From: Dendrophyllia cribrosa
Lineage: Eukaryota; Cnidaria; Anthozoa; Scleractinia; Dendrophylliidae
Assembly (NCBI GenBank): GCA_024195265.1
Contig: JAJLRJ010000002.1
Span: 53,161,907-53,225,906, forward strand
DNA: 64,000 nt
Direction of reading: 5' to 3'
In this document: positions 11,597 to 23,800 of the stretch, piece after piece
How positions within the stretch are numbered: the stretch's first letter is position 1
Layout of the letters: the number at the start of each line of letters is the position of its first letter
Position numbers and translations under genes: made by a program
The notes under the pieces: generated by a model
Database searches by the model: none
Told to the model about the DNA's origin: nothing
Seen by the model: the letters and a program-made list of their open reading frames with translations, nothing else

Positions 11597-12339
11597 CCGT
11601 ATTTCCTCGAATAATAGCCGGGGGCGATTTTTTTTTTCGCACCAAAAGGGGGCGATTATTCGAGGGAAGGCGATTATTCGAGGGAGGCGATTATTTCAAA
11701 TATTGCTCACTGGAAGTCGTGCCCTAAATATTTGGTTTTATTATCCCATTAAATCAAAAAAATAATCGCATAAAATAAACTTGCGTGCAAGAAGGACAAA
11801 AGAGAAGAAGCAAAAGCATATGACGACAGATGGCAAAGACAGCAGTGGTGGCTCTGATGTTCTAGTTGGGCATGTATCATTAAACTATCTCATCTCGTTT
11901 GCACTTTCCTGAATGCAGAAGATAGCAATGAAGGCGATGCCGAGGTTATCGGAAAGCGGACTCTAGAAAATGGACTTGTGGTTCCAGCAGTTTATTCCTT
12001 GCGTACAAAGAACAAGAACGTTTCCGATGTGCTAAATAAAGAGCTCCAAGGAATAAAGGAAAAAGTGAAATACATGAACATTACAACAGAAAAAACAGTA
12101 ACAAAACCTGTGCTTTTGTAACTATTTAATTGTAAACAATTAAATGAAAGCTTGTTTGTTATCCAAGGTGTCAATTTTTAACTTGACAGGGGAGGGATAA
12201 AAGAAAGAGAAGATGGCGAGAGAGGTGGGGGGGGGGGGGGGGGGGGGGGGGCGATTATTTTTAATATTTCCGTCGAAGGGGGTCGATTATTCGAGGGAGG
12301 CGATTAATCGAGGGACGGCTATTATTCGAGGAAATACGG
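11597..12339. mobile_element. TIR element with TA duplication
   Basis: The ends are inverted repeats CCGTATTTCCTCGAATAATA at the left and the complement at the right, flanked by TA on both sides (11595-11596 and 12340-12341), as in Tc1/mariner-type insertion. Subterminal GGCGATTATTCGAGGG motifs recur at both ends. The interior has no transposase. A run of more than 20 G lies at about 12228-12251. Confidence 0.75.
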
Positions 12340-12545
12340 TAATTCAAAAAAGATTGCTTTGGTCATTGGTAATTGAATTGAATTAGGTGTACACCTAATT
12401 CAAAAAAAGTTGCTTTGGTCATTGGTAATTGGGCATCGGGAAGCTATTGTTTGGCGGTCATTCAAGCAAAGGATTGTATTGTGTTCCGTATGCCCAAATG
12501 CCAATGCCCAATTACTAATGACCAATTGCCAAAGCAACCTTTAGG
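12340..12545. repeat. Palindromic MITE, copy 2
   Basis: Same family as 11427-11590, with an extra partial copy at its left end joined at AATTAGGTGTACACCTAATT. Confidence 0.65.
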
Positions 12546-12687
12546 GCTAGCGCTCGAAACGTCAGCTATTTGAATCTTTTTACGGTGGTCAATTTACCTT
12601 ATCGACTCAGTCGATAAAACTAAATTCTCGTGTTTCATTCCCCCACCGACGCAGCACCACAGTTTCGCTAGAAACTAACCCCATCCA

Positions 12688-12849
12688 TTAATTAAAAAAG
12701 GTTGCTTTGGTCATTGGTAATTGGGCATTGGGAAGCTATTGTTTGGCGGTCACTCAAGCGAAGCATTGCATTGTGTTTCGTATGCCAAATGCCAATTCCC
12801 AATTACCAATGACCAACTGCCAAAGCAACCTTTATTGAATTAGGTGTAT
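12688..12849. repeat. Palindromic MITE, copy 3
   Basis: Same family: TTAAAAAAGGTTGCTTTGGT at the left and CCAAAGCAACCTTTATTGAA at the right. Confidence 0.65.
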
Positions 12850-12859
12850 ATAAATAGAG

Positions 12860-14278
12860 ACCAGGCCCCGGTTCCTGGAAAGCCGATTAAACTATCCCTC
12901 GATTAGCGGTTAATCCACGATTAAATTTCTTATTCCTAGGATAACTAATCGAGGGATAAAAAGGCGTTCCTGAAAACGGATTTAACCCTCGATTAACTAT
13001 CCACCGATTAAACTCAGAATAAACCGGTTTGACCAGTTATTCACATGCAGGCGCGCGCGAAAATGACAATTCACGGGAAAAAGGCGTCTTACACGAAGCT
13101 TGCAAGCTCTTGTTTTCCATTCTGACTCAAACAGTCTCGTCACAAATTATACAAATCAAACCTTAATATTGGTTGTTTTAGTCGAAGAAAAGAAACGTAA
13201 TCTCTTGCGATTTGGTCAAAGGAAACGGAATGAAAAGTAATGATTCAGTTCAAAGCGATGTTGACTCCGTGAAGAAAAATTAATAAAACTGATAAAGCTG
13301 TAAACCAAATCGGTGAGTTCATTCGATTATTTCAATTGTCAAATTCGCTATAAAATTGTCAGCCATGTAACCTTTTGATTAAATCTGAATTATTAATAAA
13401 GCAGTGATTTCAGAGAAAGAGCTTTCATAGTTTTATACCAACATCGTAGCTTTTTTTTGTAGCGGTTCACGCTAAAAAATCGAAACTTGTCTTTCATCTT
13501 CTTTTGACATCAATTTAAGCTTAAGCTTATATCTTATTTTTGCGATATTTTCCCACCCTTTTCTACTGTAAGTGCTGCAAAAATAATTATTTAATTCAAG
13601 AATTCTTGGATAGAATCCCCAAACCGGTATAACGATATGTAAAGAGTTTATATGTTAAAATTTACGAGCGCTAAAAGAATATTTCATATGGCGTGTTGTT
13701 TTTAATCTTGCTTTTCGAATTGAATAATATAACTAAGCTTCATATATTCTGCTTCGTGAAAGCCATGCTAAATACAAAAAATACATCTCTTGAATCTCAC
13801 CGTTCAAAAAAAGTTGGCATGATTGCTGTAAGCTAAGCAAGAGCTTGTCGAGACTGCAAGATTTGCGTGTTTGCGGGTGTTAGTCCGCCTTGACTCGATC
13901 ATCTTTCACTGCATATTTACATTTTTCTGCCGAAAACTCGGTTTATTTTCTCCGGAATCTGTAAGAACAGCAAGTTCATCTATCATTTAAGTCGCCAAGA
14001 GGAACTATTTCTAGTATAAGTTGCTTTCTATATTTCCTGGACCAACTTAACGAACAGTTTACTCCGCCATTTTGTTTGTTTTGATAAAATTTATTCGCCG
14101 ATTAGTGAGTTAATCGACCTCGCTAGGTGGATTAAATTTAACCCTTATTTTATCCCTAGGTTAGCACTAATCGTGCTTTCAGGAACAGAATCTAATCGAA
14201 GGATAAATTTTATCCCTCGATTAGGCTGATTTAATCGTGGGTTAGCGCTAATCGGCTTTTCAGGAACCGGGGCCTGGT
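12860..14278. mobile_element. TIR transposon upstream of AARS
   Basis: The left end ACCAGGCCCCGGTTCCTG is repeated inverted at the right end (CAGGAACCGGGGCCTGGT), and both subterminal parts are rich in GATTAA/TTAATC motifs. The 1.4-kb interior shows no convincing transposase. A related element with similar ends lies at 44876-46659. Its right end is only 70 bp before the first in-frame AARS ATG. Confidence 0.75.
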
Positions 14279-14347
14279 AACGACACATAGGGCGATCAAG
14301 CAGTCAGCGGTGAATGCCATGGATTGCATGACTTCCTTGAAAATTTC

Positions 14348-14449
14348 ATGATTCTGGGCCGGTGCTTTCGAGCGAATCGGTTTATTTCTTTGTTGAATTC
14401 GACTTTCTGTCGCAGTTTTTCAACGAAGTCATCCTCTGTTTTGTGCAAA
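14348..14449 (+). other. AARS1: In-frame N-terminal extension resembling a mitochondrial targeting sequence
   Basis: The ATG at 14348 is in frame with the AARS start at 14450 with no stop between. It adds 34 residues ([12 protein letters not shown] ... [15 protein letters not shown]) containing four Arg, two Lys, many Ser and no Asp or Glu, typical of a cleavable mitochondrial presequence. The first ATG has a poor context (T at -3, A at +4). The second has A at -3 and G at +4, and I found no other ATG between them in any frame, so leaky scanning could give both forms. Two short upstream ORFs (ATGs at 14314 and 14319) end before or at the leader start; whether they are transcribed depends on the unknown transcription start. 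Confidence 0.65.
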
Positions 14450-17400
14450 ATGGATCCCAACTTATCAGCGAAGGATTTGCGACAGATGTTCGTAGATTTC
14501 TTCGTAGAGAAGTACGAGCACACCTTTGTCCCCTCCTCGTCTACAATTCCTCATGAAGACCCAACTCTGCTGTTCGCGAATGCCGGCATGAATCAGGTGC
14601 TCTTACATTTATATACATTGGTTATTGCTTAAGATGACTGAAAATATTATTATTTGTTTTACTGGAAAAAAATGATCACAAAAGAGCATGACTATGTCGT
14701 CAAAGCTTGACCGAAATTCTTGATAATAGAGCACGTGAACTTATCACCACCCTTAATTATTCTATCTGCCGCCTTTTCCGCTTTTTATACGATACAATGT
14801 CGATTAATTTATTAATAGTACCCCGGTAATCTTTGATACCTCCCGATTTAATGTTACATCAGTGTTGAATATTTCCCTATCCCACACTTGTTGTTCACAA
14901 CTTTATTACCAGTGGTTTTATACAGTCATGATGGAATCCGACAGATAATACAGTATTTCACTTTAGCAAGATTTTGTATTACTTAAGGCATTGCTACACT
15001 AGGCAATGATTCTTGCAAATTTCTATACAACAAGTAAACAGTTGACCTCATCGCCTGATGAAGACTAGCAGTTATGGCAGTTAAAACATTGCGATCAACA
15101 TCTCAAAGTAACTCCATTGTGAGACTACAGCTGTAAATGAAAAAACGTTCATCTGTCTTAATGCACTTGAAAAATTCACTGCAGTATTGCCGCGGTCATT
15201 GTAAAAAAAGAACCGTGTCAACGAAGAGGAAAACATTTATTCCAAGAAAATGTCCCTCACTGAGTTTGTTAATGCACTAGACAAATTTTTACATAATCTT
15301 TTAGGCAATAAAGTTGCTAACCTGCGTAGCTGGCAGGATTATTATACTGGGGTACTGTTTTGGCCGTTTTTTTTTGGCAGACCAATAATCCAATAATCCC
15401 GCTCCAAAACAGTACCACAGTATAATAATCCCGCCAGCTACGCAGGCTATAAAGTTGCGAGACATGTTGCCCAAAATGTTTCCCTGTGTAATGCTACCCT
15501 CAGCTTAGGCAAGGTTTTCAATACCTTTGTTATCTACTTTTTCATCTCTGTATTCAGGCAAACTACAATGTATGTAATTTTCGAATTGCCCATAATACAC
15601 TTTGTTTGCCCCCCAAATTTTGTATAAACTATTGTTTGTAAATGCTCTTGGGAGGACTGCATATTCTCAAGAGCATTTCAAAACAATAGTTTATGCAAAA
15701 TTTGGGGGGCAAACAAGGTGTATTATGGGTAATTCGAAAATAGAGAACAGGTCTTACTAAACTTTGGGTTGAAATGCTTACTTTATTACAAACCTGTAGC
15801 ACTTACTAGTGACGCCCTAGTCAGCTCCTCCCTCCACCCCCTTGGAAAAATATGGAGAGGTCAACAGTCTGCAGCTTTTGGCCCTTCTCTCTTTTCCCCA
15901 TGAAAAAAAATTGCCTGATCCCAGGTTAGTGATACCCCAGCTCACATGTGTAGTTTGTTTGACTGAAAACACTGGTAGGTTAACCTCAATCAACTTATTG
16001 ATAATAAATTGTTATTGTTGTTGTTTGGACAGTACAAATCAATCTTTCTGGGCACTGTGGATCCAAACAGTGACTTCTCCAAACTCAAGCGTGCTGTAAA
16101 CAGTCAGAAGTGTATCCGTGCAGGTGGAAAGCACAACGATTTGGATGACGTGGGGAAGGATGTTTACCATCATACATTCTTCGAAATGTTGGGAAATTGG
16201 TCATTTGGAGATTATTTCAAGGTCAGTGTAAGCCTCTTCCAGGTATTTAGATGGTGGAGAGTGGTATGAAAAAGGGATAACTGTTGCAATGTGAGTGAAA
16301 ATAAAGGGAAGGAGATTGTATGGTGAACTAGGATGGTATACATGTACCTGCCAACTTTTCCTAAGTCAAATGCTTGTGATTTTCGTATCCATATTATCCG
16401 AATTTCTGAAATATTTCCGACGACTTCCCAAAGATTGCCGAAGATGTTATGACGACTTCCAAACATTTCCAAAGATTCCCGAAGATGTCCCGACGATTTC
16501 CGATGAGATCACGCATATCTTGACGAGATGTAATGCCATTAACTGGACTATTTTGGGTGGAAATTGAACTCAATTTTTCACGTTAATGGTTAATGAACAA
16601 GTAGTCCAGAATTGTGAGTCAGGCGTGTGAAATTGTCCTATGCGTGTGATCGATGTTTTCGATCCCCAGGCGTGTGACACACGCATTTTAATGCATGTGA
16701 GTTGGTAGGTATAGGATGGTGCTGTGATGAGAGAACTACACCCTGTAACCTGCCACCAATGTGGTTCAGGTATGAATCCTGGGCTCAGGTCATACTACAT
16801 GTACAGGTATGTTGGTATACTTAATTGTGGGTTCTCAACCTACATGCCACTCCCCATTCTCTGGTCTGTGTGTACTTGAGACAGTTTTTCTAAAAAGAAA
16901 TGTGGTGGCATGCACCACCAACTCTTTTAGAGCTCTGGGTCTTCAGAGGATATGCACCATGAACCCTCCCATCCACAGTCATAAACTATGAATTTGACTC
17001 TCAATTTCAGTCAATTTGTTCATTTCTTTCGCATTTTTTATTCCTTATCGTTTTGTGCTTTAGCCTTAGGTATTTTAGATCATCAACCCAGGCTCCAAGT
17101 TAATTTTTTTTTTAAGGTGGCCCGACTGGATTTTTTGGGGGCGATACCCTCCAAGTTTGAGCATTAACTACGATGCCATTAACAATGCTAGTGTTCTGTT
17201 CGATGCAAATGAAGTTTTTGCTAAAGTTGTGCATGTGCATATGGAACTAGAAAACAATACCCGTGAATAATGAGAACGCTCACTTGTAAACACGAAATAC
17301 GCGGGAAAAAATTGGTACATTGGAGGCCCTATTTTATTGCCTTACATGTTTTTAATGTCCTTGAAACTTGCAGGCCATATAAACTGATGATTAATCTCGA

Positions 17401-20400
17401 GATTGTCAAATTAAAAAAAAATTATCAAGCGGTTTCCAAATTATCATCACATTTGTAGGCGTACACCAAATTACATACAAAAATTGCAACAAGAGCATCT
17501 AAACGCACACCAATCAAATATTTCTTTCTTGCAATCAGCCAAAGCAATCCCCCTCACTTTTTCACACATGATCTCAGATGGAATCAAAATACTATGAGAT
17601 GAAACTGCATTCCCAAAGCGCATCGTTTTCTTTAGATATTAGCCAATTATGTCAATAGTATGTTTTTCACTGTATTTATAATCCCCAAAATCCCCAAAAA
17701 TTTAAAAAACGCTCTCATAGAATTTGTTCAATCTTTGCCATATTTGAGGTGGCCATGGGAAGTACAAGCTCCCTTAAGCAATTGCCGACAAAACCTCCTG
17801 GTGCCGAGAAATATGACGGCAAGTGAAAAATGTCATGGTGTCATTACGTTGCTATGGCAACTCTGATGTTAATTTGACACTGGTCTTAACAAATTTTCAT
17901 CTTTATCTATTATAGCTGTGGCGACTGTTTTTCCATAACAGTGTTAATGGAGTTGTAGTTAATGCTTAAACTTGGGGGGTATCGCCCACAAAAAATCCAG
18001 TCGAGCCACCTTAACAGGCCATTTGGCTTTTCAGATTTAGCCAAAAGGTTAGCAAATGTTTTGCCTGAGGCACTTCCATCAGTTGACGTCTGATCTCATT
18101 CTCATAACTGTATGTAAAGTGCCATGAGACATGTGATATATGCGCTATAAAAGACATTCATTTATTCATTCATTCATTCTATGAATATGGTCACCAGTGC
18201 GAAATATCAGTTGCCATGGCACCCAAAATTGTCACAACTTGGAGGGTTGATTTAGCTTTTATTATAATTAGACTTAATAAATCATGTGACTGCATTTAGA
18301 AAGAAGCAATTGAGTGGGCTTGGGAGTTGCTAACAGTGAAGTATGGAATGCCAAAAGATCGTCTTTATGTTACATACTTTGGAGGAGCAGACGGCCTTGA
18401 TTCTGATGAAGATACCAGACAATTTTGGCTTGATGTGGGGTATGCATTGAACTGTGATTTTTTAGAGTACTTTATATTATCTATCAAGTAATGCTAGAAA
18501 AGTCCCCCCTCTTCCCCCGGCACTCTTACAGTTAGCATTAATTTTGGTCAAGCCTGAATTTTTCAAGTTCTTTTTGTAACTGCTCATTATAAATTGCCAT
18601 ATAATGATTAAAAATATATAAAGCTGCAAACAGTATTTTTGCAAATGATATGTTGATAGAGAGCTTGTAACGATATAACACACCCTAAGATTGGTGAATA
18701 CTCAGGGCTAGATTTACCTAAAATGCCTACTGGCATTATGAGTGATGTTAATGCCAGGCTAGCAAATTGTGGGCAAGAGTGCAGAAAGTAATAAAGTTAA
18801 TGACAGCCATATGATAAACTTCTTTATAACATTCACTTTTTTATAACTTTCTAATATAGCTATAGGTATATTTTTTAAACATTTGTCTTAAGTTTTTGTA
18901 TAATATATTGAAGTACTACATTGTAGTTAGATTAGTTTTTTTGTTTTTGTTTTACATTTGTATAACTTAAATTGCATTATAATTTAAATTTTTGTGAAGC
19001 ATTTTTTACCTGAGCCTTTGGCTCTGGAGATTGGGTGACCACTCCCTACATTATCGACCTTAAATAAGTTATTACTTACTTATTACATGTACTTATTAAC
19101 TCTCACTAGCTTGGGATGATACTGGGAGAATATTGCCCTCTGTCTTTCTTTGTTACGTCTGTACCAGAAAGACTTTGGGTGACATTCTCCCAGGAGTATG
19201 GCTCTCACGATTGGTTAATAAGAAGTGACTTTAAATAAGTAAATAATTTATTCAATTTATTCATTTCAATGTCTCTATCAAATTATAGCCTTCCACCTGA
19301 AAGAGTACTGCCATTTGGAATGAAAGACAACTTTTGGGAAATGGGTGAAACTGGTCCCTGCGGACCATGCAGCGAGATTCACTTTGACAGAATTGGTGGA
19401 CGTGATGCTGCTGCTCTCGTAAACATGGATGACCCTACTGTTCTCGAAGTGTGGAACCTTGTGTTTATACAGTTCAACAGGTACAAGTTTATTGTAGCTT
19501 TTGATTTTAGTGATTTTGTAGAACTAACAACTCTAAACACTCTGCAAGTCCTAATACTTTTTGGGGCCCAGAGCTTTATTTTTAACCCTTCAACTCCCAA
19601 GAGTGCCCAATATCAAAATTCAAGAAAAATCCCAAATTTCATTTTGTAAATTATTGAAAAACAAATGGTACCATGCAAAAGTACTGCTGAAGAGGTTTCA
19701 TTTGAATGGTCACACCATAGGATTTCGTCCACAGACTCAAAAGTTAGAACTACATGTACATTTCATGTCTCCATAATTGACTCTGGGAGTGAAAGGGTTA
19801 AGGAGGCTCGAAAGGGTTTCTTACAGCTTATGAACATGTCAGAACAATTACACATTAAAATTTTATGGTTTTAGTCTCTGAAACAAATTGTAGATAAGCT
19901 TATGACATGGTTGTTAAAGTTTCCTTCAAGACCATTTATGACGTCATATCTGTTGTCATGGTAACTATAACCCTCCAAAGAGATACCCCTCAAAAGTCAG
20001 TTTTTTAAATCTATCTTTAAAACTAACTCGGTGACCTATGTTTTTTATAGGCGTTTTTAAAAGTTTGCAATATTCCTCACCTCCTGTGTAAATTTGAAAA
20101 AAATCTGTATTGTGGAAATCGAGATAAATCGAAAAAGGCCTTTTAAAAATTTTAAAAAATTCCACTGTACAGTTTTTTTCCAAAATGTCTCAAATGTTAG
20201 ATAAAGTTGAATGCTACTTGCATGAAAAATTTCGACATAGGTCACCGAGCAAAGTTTTGAGATAAAGAGGAATATTTTATGCACGATTTATTTCCGGTTC
20301 GCGCGATTTTACGCAGTATTTTTATTTCTGGTGAGCTGCGCGCGCTACTTTTTGATAGGAAAATCAGCTGACGTATGCGTCAAAGCATGACGAGTGCACG

Positions 20401-20863
20401 TCGCGTGCGCACGCAGCTGAAAACCCTTTCGAGCCTCCTTAAATCAGAATCTATAGAATGGTGATGTAATTTTTAGCCCACAAACCTGCCTCACTTGTTT
20501 TGTCAACTTAGAATTTTATTGCGTAACTTTCAAATCAAACCAAATCTAAATCTAAGTATATTTTTGGGCCCACTGAAAAAGTTATTGGAACTTTTGAGAA
20601 ATGGGCCCCCGGGCAGGAGTACTCTCATATAAAAGTAATAGGGGTGTTACATGTAGATTTTAAAAATTGGTAAAAATTTGAACAGAATTCTGGAGTGCCT
20701 GTCATGAAATCAAATTTGATGAACTGTTCAGTATTAAAATCAACTTCCATCCTTGTTATCCTGCACTTCATCTCCAATTTATAAACGTTTTTTTGTACTG
20801 TGAAGTTCATTCATTCATTCATTTTGCCATTAACCACATTAAAAAAACATATAATTATATAAA

Positions 20864-20898
<35 letters not shown>

Positions 20899-23800
20899 TA
20901 CAATACACTAGAAATTTATAATATCTTAAAAGACGATAGACTACAAAATGTTTAAGGTGGTAGTGACAAGGAAGCCTATATAGAAGCCGGGGGCTTATAA
21001 ACTATAGGCCTAGTCATTAATTGTATTCAATTTAGTTGTACATGTATATTTATATAGTGGCATTTGACAATAAAACATAAAAAATACCATTTAAAATTCC
21101 CTTTCAGAAAATACTAACCTACATGTAAATGTTTTAAATACTCCAGGGAAGCAGATGGCAGCCTGAAATCATTACCCAGCAAACACGTGGACACTGGGAT
21201 GGGCTTGGAGCGGCTGACATCCATTACCCAGGGGAAAATGTCGAACTATGACACAGATCTCTTTCAGCCATTCTTTGAAACAATTCACAAGGTGAGTACA
21301 TCTGTAACAGGAGCATACCCCAGGGAGGAGTTCCAGTGGTTCTGGAACCAACCTCTCCCCCCCTCCCCCCTTTTCGAGAAAGAAATGAAGAATTGGGAGC
21401 AGAATTCTGACAAAAAATTTGAGAAAAGAGCATGATATTTCTATGTAAAAACAAGAAACAGGAAGTTGACACTTTACCTCGAGAAATTTTCCCTTTCTGA
21501 ATGTGACATGCACTTGTGTTTTGAATGCCTGAGTAACTGGACTGTCTCGAGTGTCTGTTTTTGGACAAGATGGGTTCCCCCCCCCCTCCCCACTTGCAAA
21601 AAGGGTGGGTATGCCCCTGCATATTGCTTACATCTGATTATGTGCATTGACAATGTTTGTGTGTTAGTATTGGTTGTGTGCATGTTTGTTGTTGACTAAA
21701 TCTGAAGTACTTAGAGTTGGGAACAAAACTGGCTTTGCTACAGTACATGTATTCTACTCAGATTGGTTTTGGGTGAACATTTAGTGATAAATATAAGTGA
21801 AACTAGACAATGTTTCAATGTCATCCAGACATCATAAACAGTAACTATTAATATATCGTAAAAATGTGTCAAATAGTTGCAAGTGAATACATTCAAGTAA
21901 TGTTAATTTTTTTAAATTGAACACCCAAACTCATATTTGCATACAACTATTATTTAATAATAAAGGAAAATAAAAATTAAGCTGGTTTGAAATCTAGTTT
22001 TTGAGCAGATCTGAAGGTCTACTAATTTAATAGAGAAGAATATTGACTGTTCACCCAAACTCATATTTGCATACAACTATTATTTAATAATAAAGGAAAA
22101 TAAAAATTAAGCTGGTTTGAAATCTAGTTTTTGAGCAGATCTGAAGGTCTACTAATTTAATAGAGAAGAATATTGACTGTTATGTCAAAATTCTTAAGTT
22201 TAGTGTAAGTAACTGTGTATTGTCTTACATCTCATAGGCTACAGGTGTAAGGCCTTATCAGGGTCTTGTGGGTCCAGAAGACAAAGATGGGATTGACATG
22301 GCATACAGGGTTGTCGCTGATCACATCAGGACTTTAACAATGGCCATAACAGATGGTGGCAAACCTGATAATACTGGAAGAGGGTAAGATAATACTGGCC
22401 AGGGATACTACAATACTGGCAGAGGGTAAGACAATACTGGCATAGGGCAAGACAATACTGGAAGAAAGAAAATAAGACAATACTGACATAAGGTAACACA
22501 ATACTGACAGAGGGTAAGACAATACTGGCAGAGAATAAGACAATACTGGCAGAGGGTCAGACAATACTGGCATAGGGCAAGACAATACTGGAAGAAAGAA
22601 AATAAGACAATACTGACATAAGGTAACACAATACTGACAGAGGGTAAGACAATACTGGCAGAGGGTAAGACAATACTGGCAGAGGGTAAGACAATACTAG
22701 CAGAGAATAAGACAATACTGGCAGAGGGTAAGACAATACTGGCAGAGAATGAGACAATACTGGCAGAGAATAAGACAATACTGGCAGAGAATAAGACAAT
22801 ACTGGCAGAGAATAAGACAATACTGGCAAAGAATAAGACAATACTGGCAGAGAATAAGACAATACTGGTAGAGAATAAGACAATACTGGCAGAGAACAAG
22901 ACAATACTGGCAGAGAATAAGACAATACTGGCAGAGAATAAGACAATACTGGCAGAGAATAAGATAATACTGGCATAGGGTAAGACAATACTGGCAATAC
23001 ATCATGTCATTTAGGGTAAGACAATACTGGCAGAGAATAAGACAATACTGGAATAGGGTAAGACAATACTGGCAGAGCAGAGGGGGACCAGTATTAGTTC
23101 TCAGCCTTGTACAGCTGTATTTAAATATAATTGAATATATTCAGTGGTGAATCCACACATTCACTCAACTAAATGAGGGCTTGGAGTGACAATGGAAAGG
23201 AATGGGAAAAATATTTGCCCTTCAGTATCCAACATTCATTATTAATATTATTATGCAACAATGCATTTCAAAGGGGGTGTTTCCTTTCCTTTTAAAGGTT
23301 CACTCCGTGTTCAATACATGTATACCTTACTGTTACATCATATATGGACTACACAGTCAGACAATGCAGTAGACGCCTTTTCAAAAAGAACTTAACATAC
23401 TCAATGCTTAGATTGAATGCAGCATTGCAGTCATTTATTTACATGCAAGGCTTTGACTACAAACAGGTTAAACATTGTATGCTCTGAATTTGGATTGTAG
23501 ATATGTGCTGAGAAGAATCTTGAGGAGGTGTGTTCGTTATGCTACAGAAAAACTCAATTGTCCGCCAGGATTTGTATCTTCCTTGGTGTCGGTTGCTGTT
23601 GATACTCTGGTGAGTGTAATGACCAAAAAAATGAATAAATACTTTATATATACCTAGGTGGATTTATGAAAACCATGCCACTCCGAGAAAGCATCAGGGA
23701 GTGTGTTTCGCCTCAGTGTCTAAAGTCCACAATATAAAAACAAAAGACTGTTGCTAGTCTTTTTTTCTCTTGCTCTCACTCCCTTTTCCTTTTCTTTCTC

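Noticed and set aside
14324..14347. Even longer AARS leader starting at 14324
   Set aside because: That codon is TTG; the first in-frame ATG is 14348.
15050..15075. CTGATGA-like motif near 15057 as a third hammerhead
   Set aside because: No stem II, GAAA or stem I partner follows.
22334..23005. Three overlapping long antisense frames with SYSLPVL-type repeats
   Set aside because: The 21-bp repeat is a multiple of three and lacks stops on the minus strand, so all three frames stay open. This follows from the minisatellite and is not evidence of coding.
22384..23080. Regular array that could be taken for CRISPR repeats
   Set aside because: Units are contiguous without unique spacers, lie in a eukaryotic intron, and derive from the neighbouring exon end.
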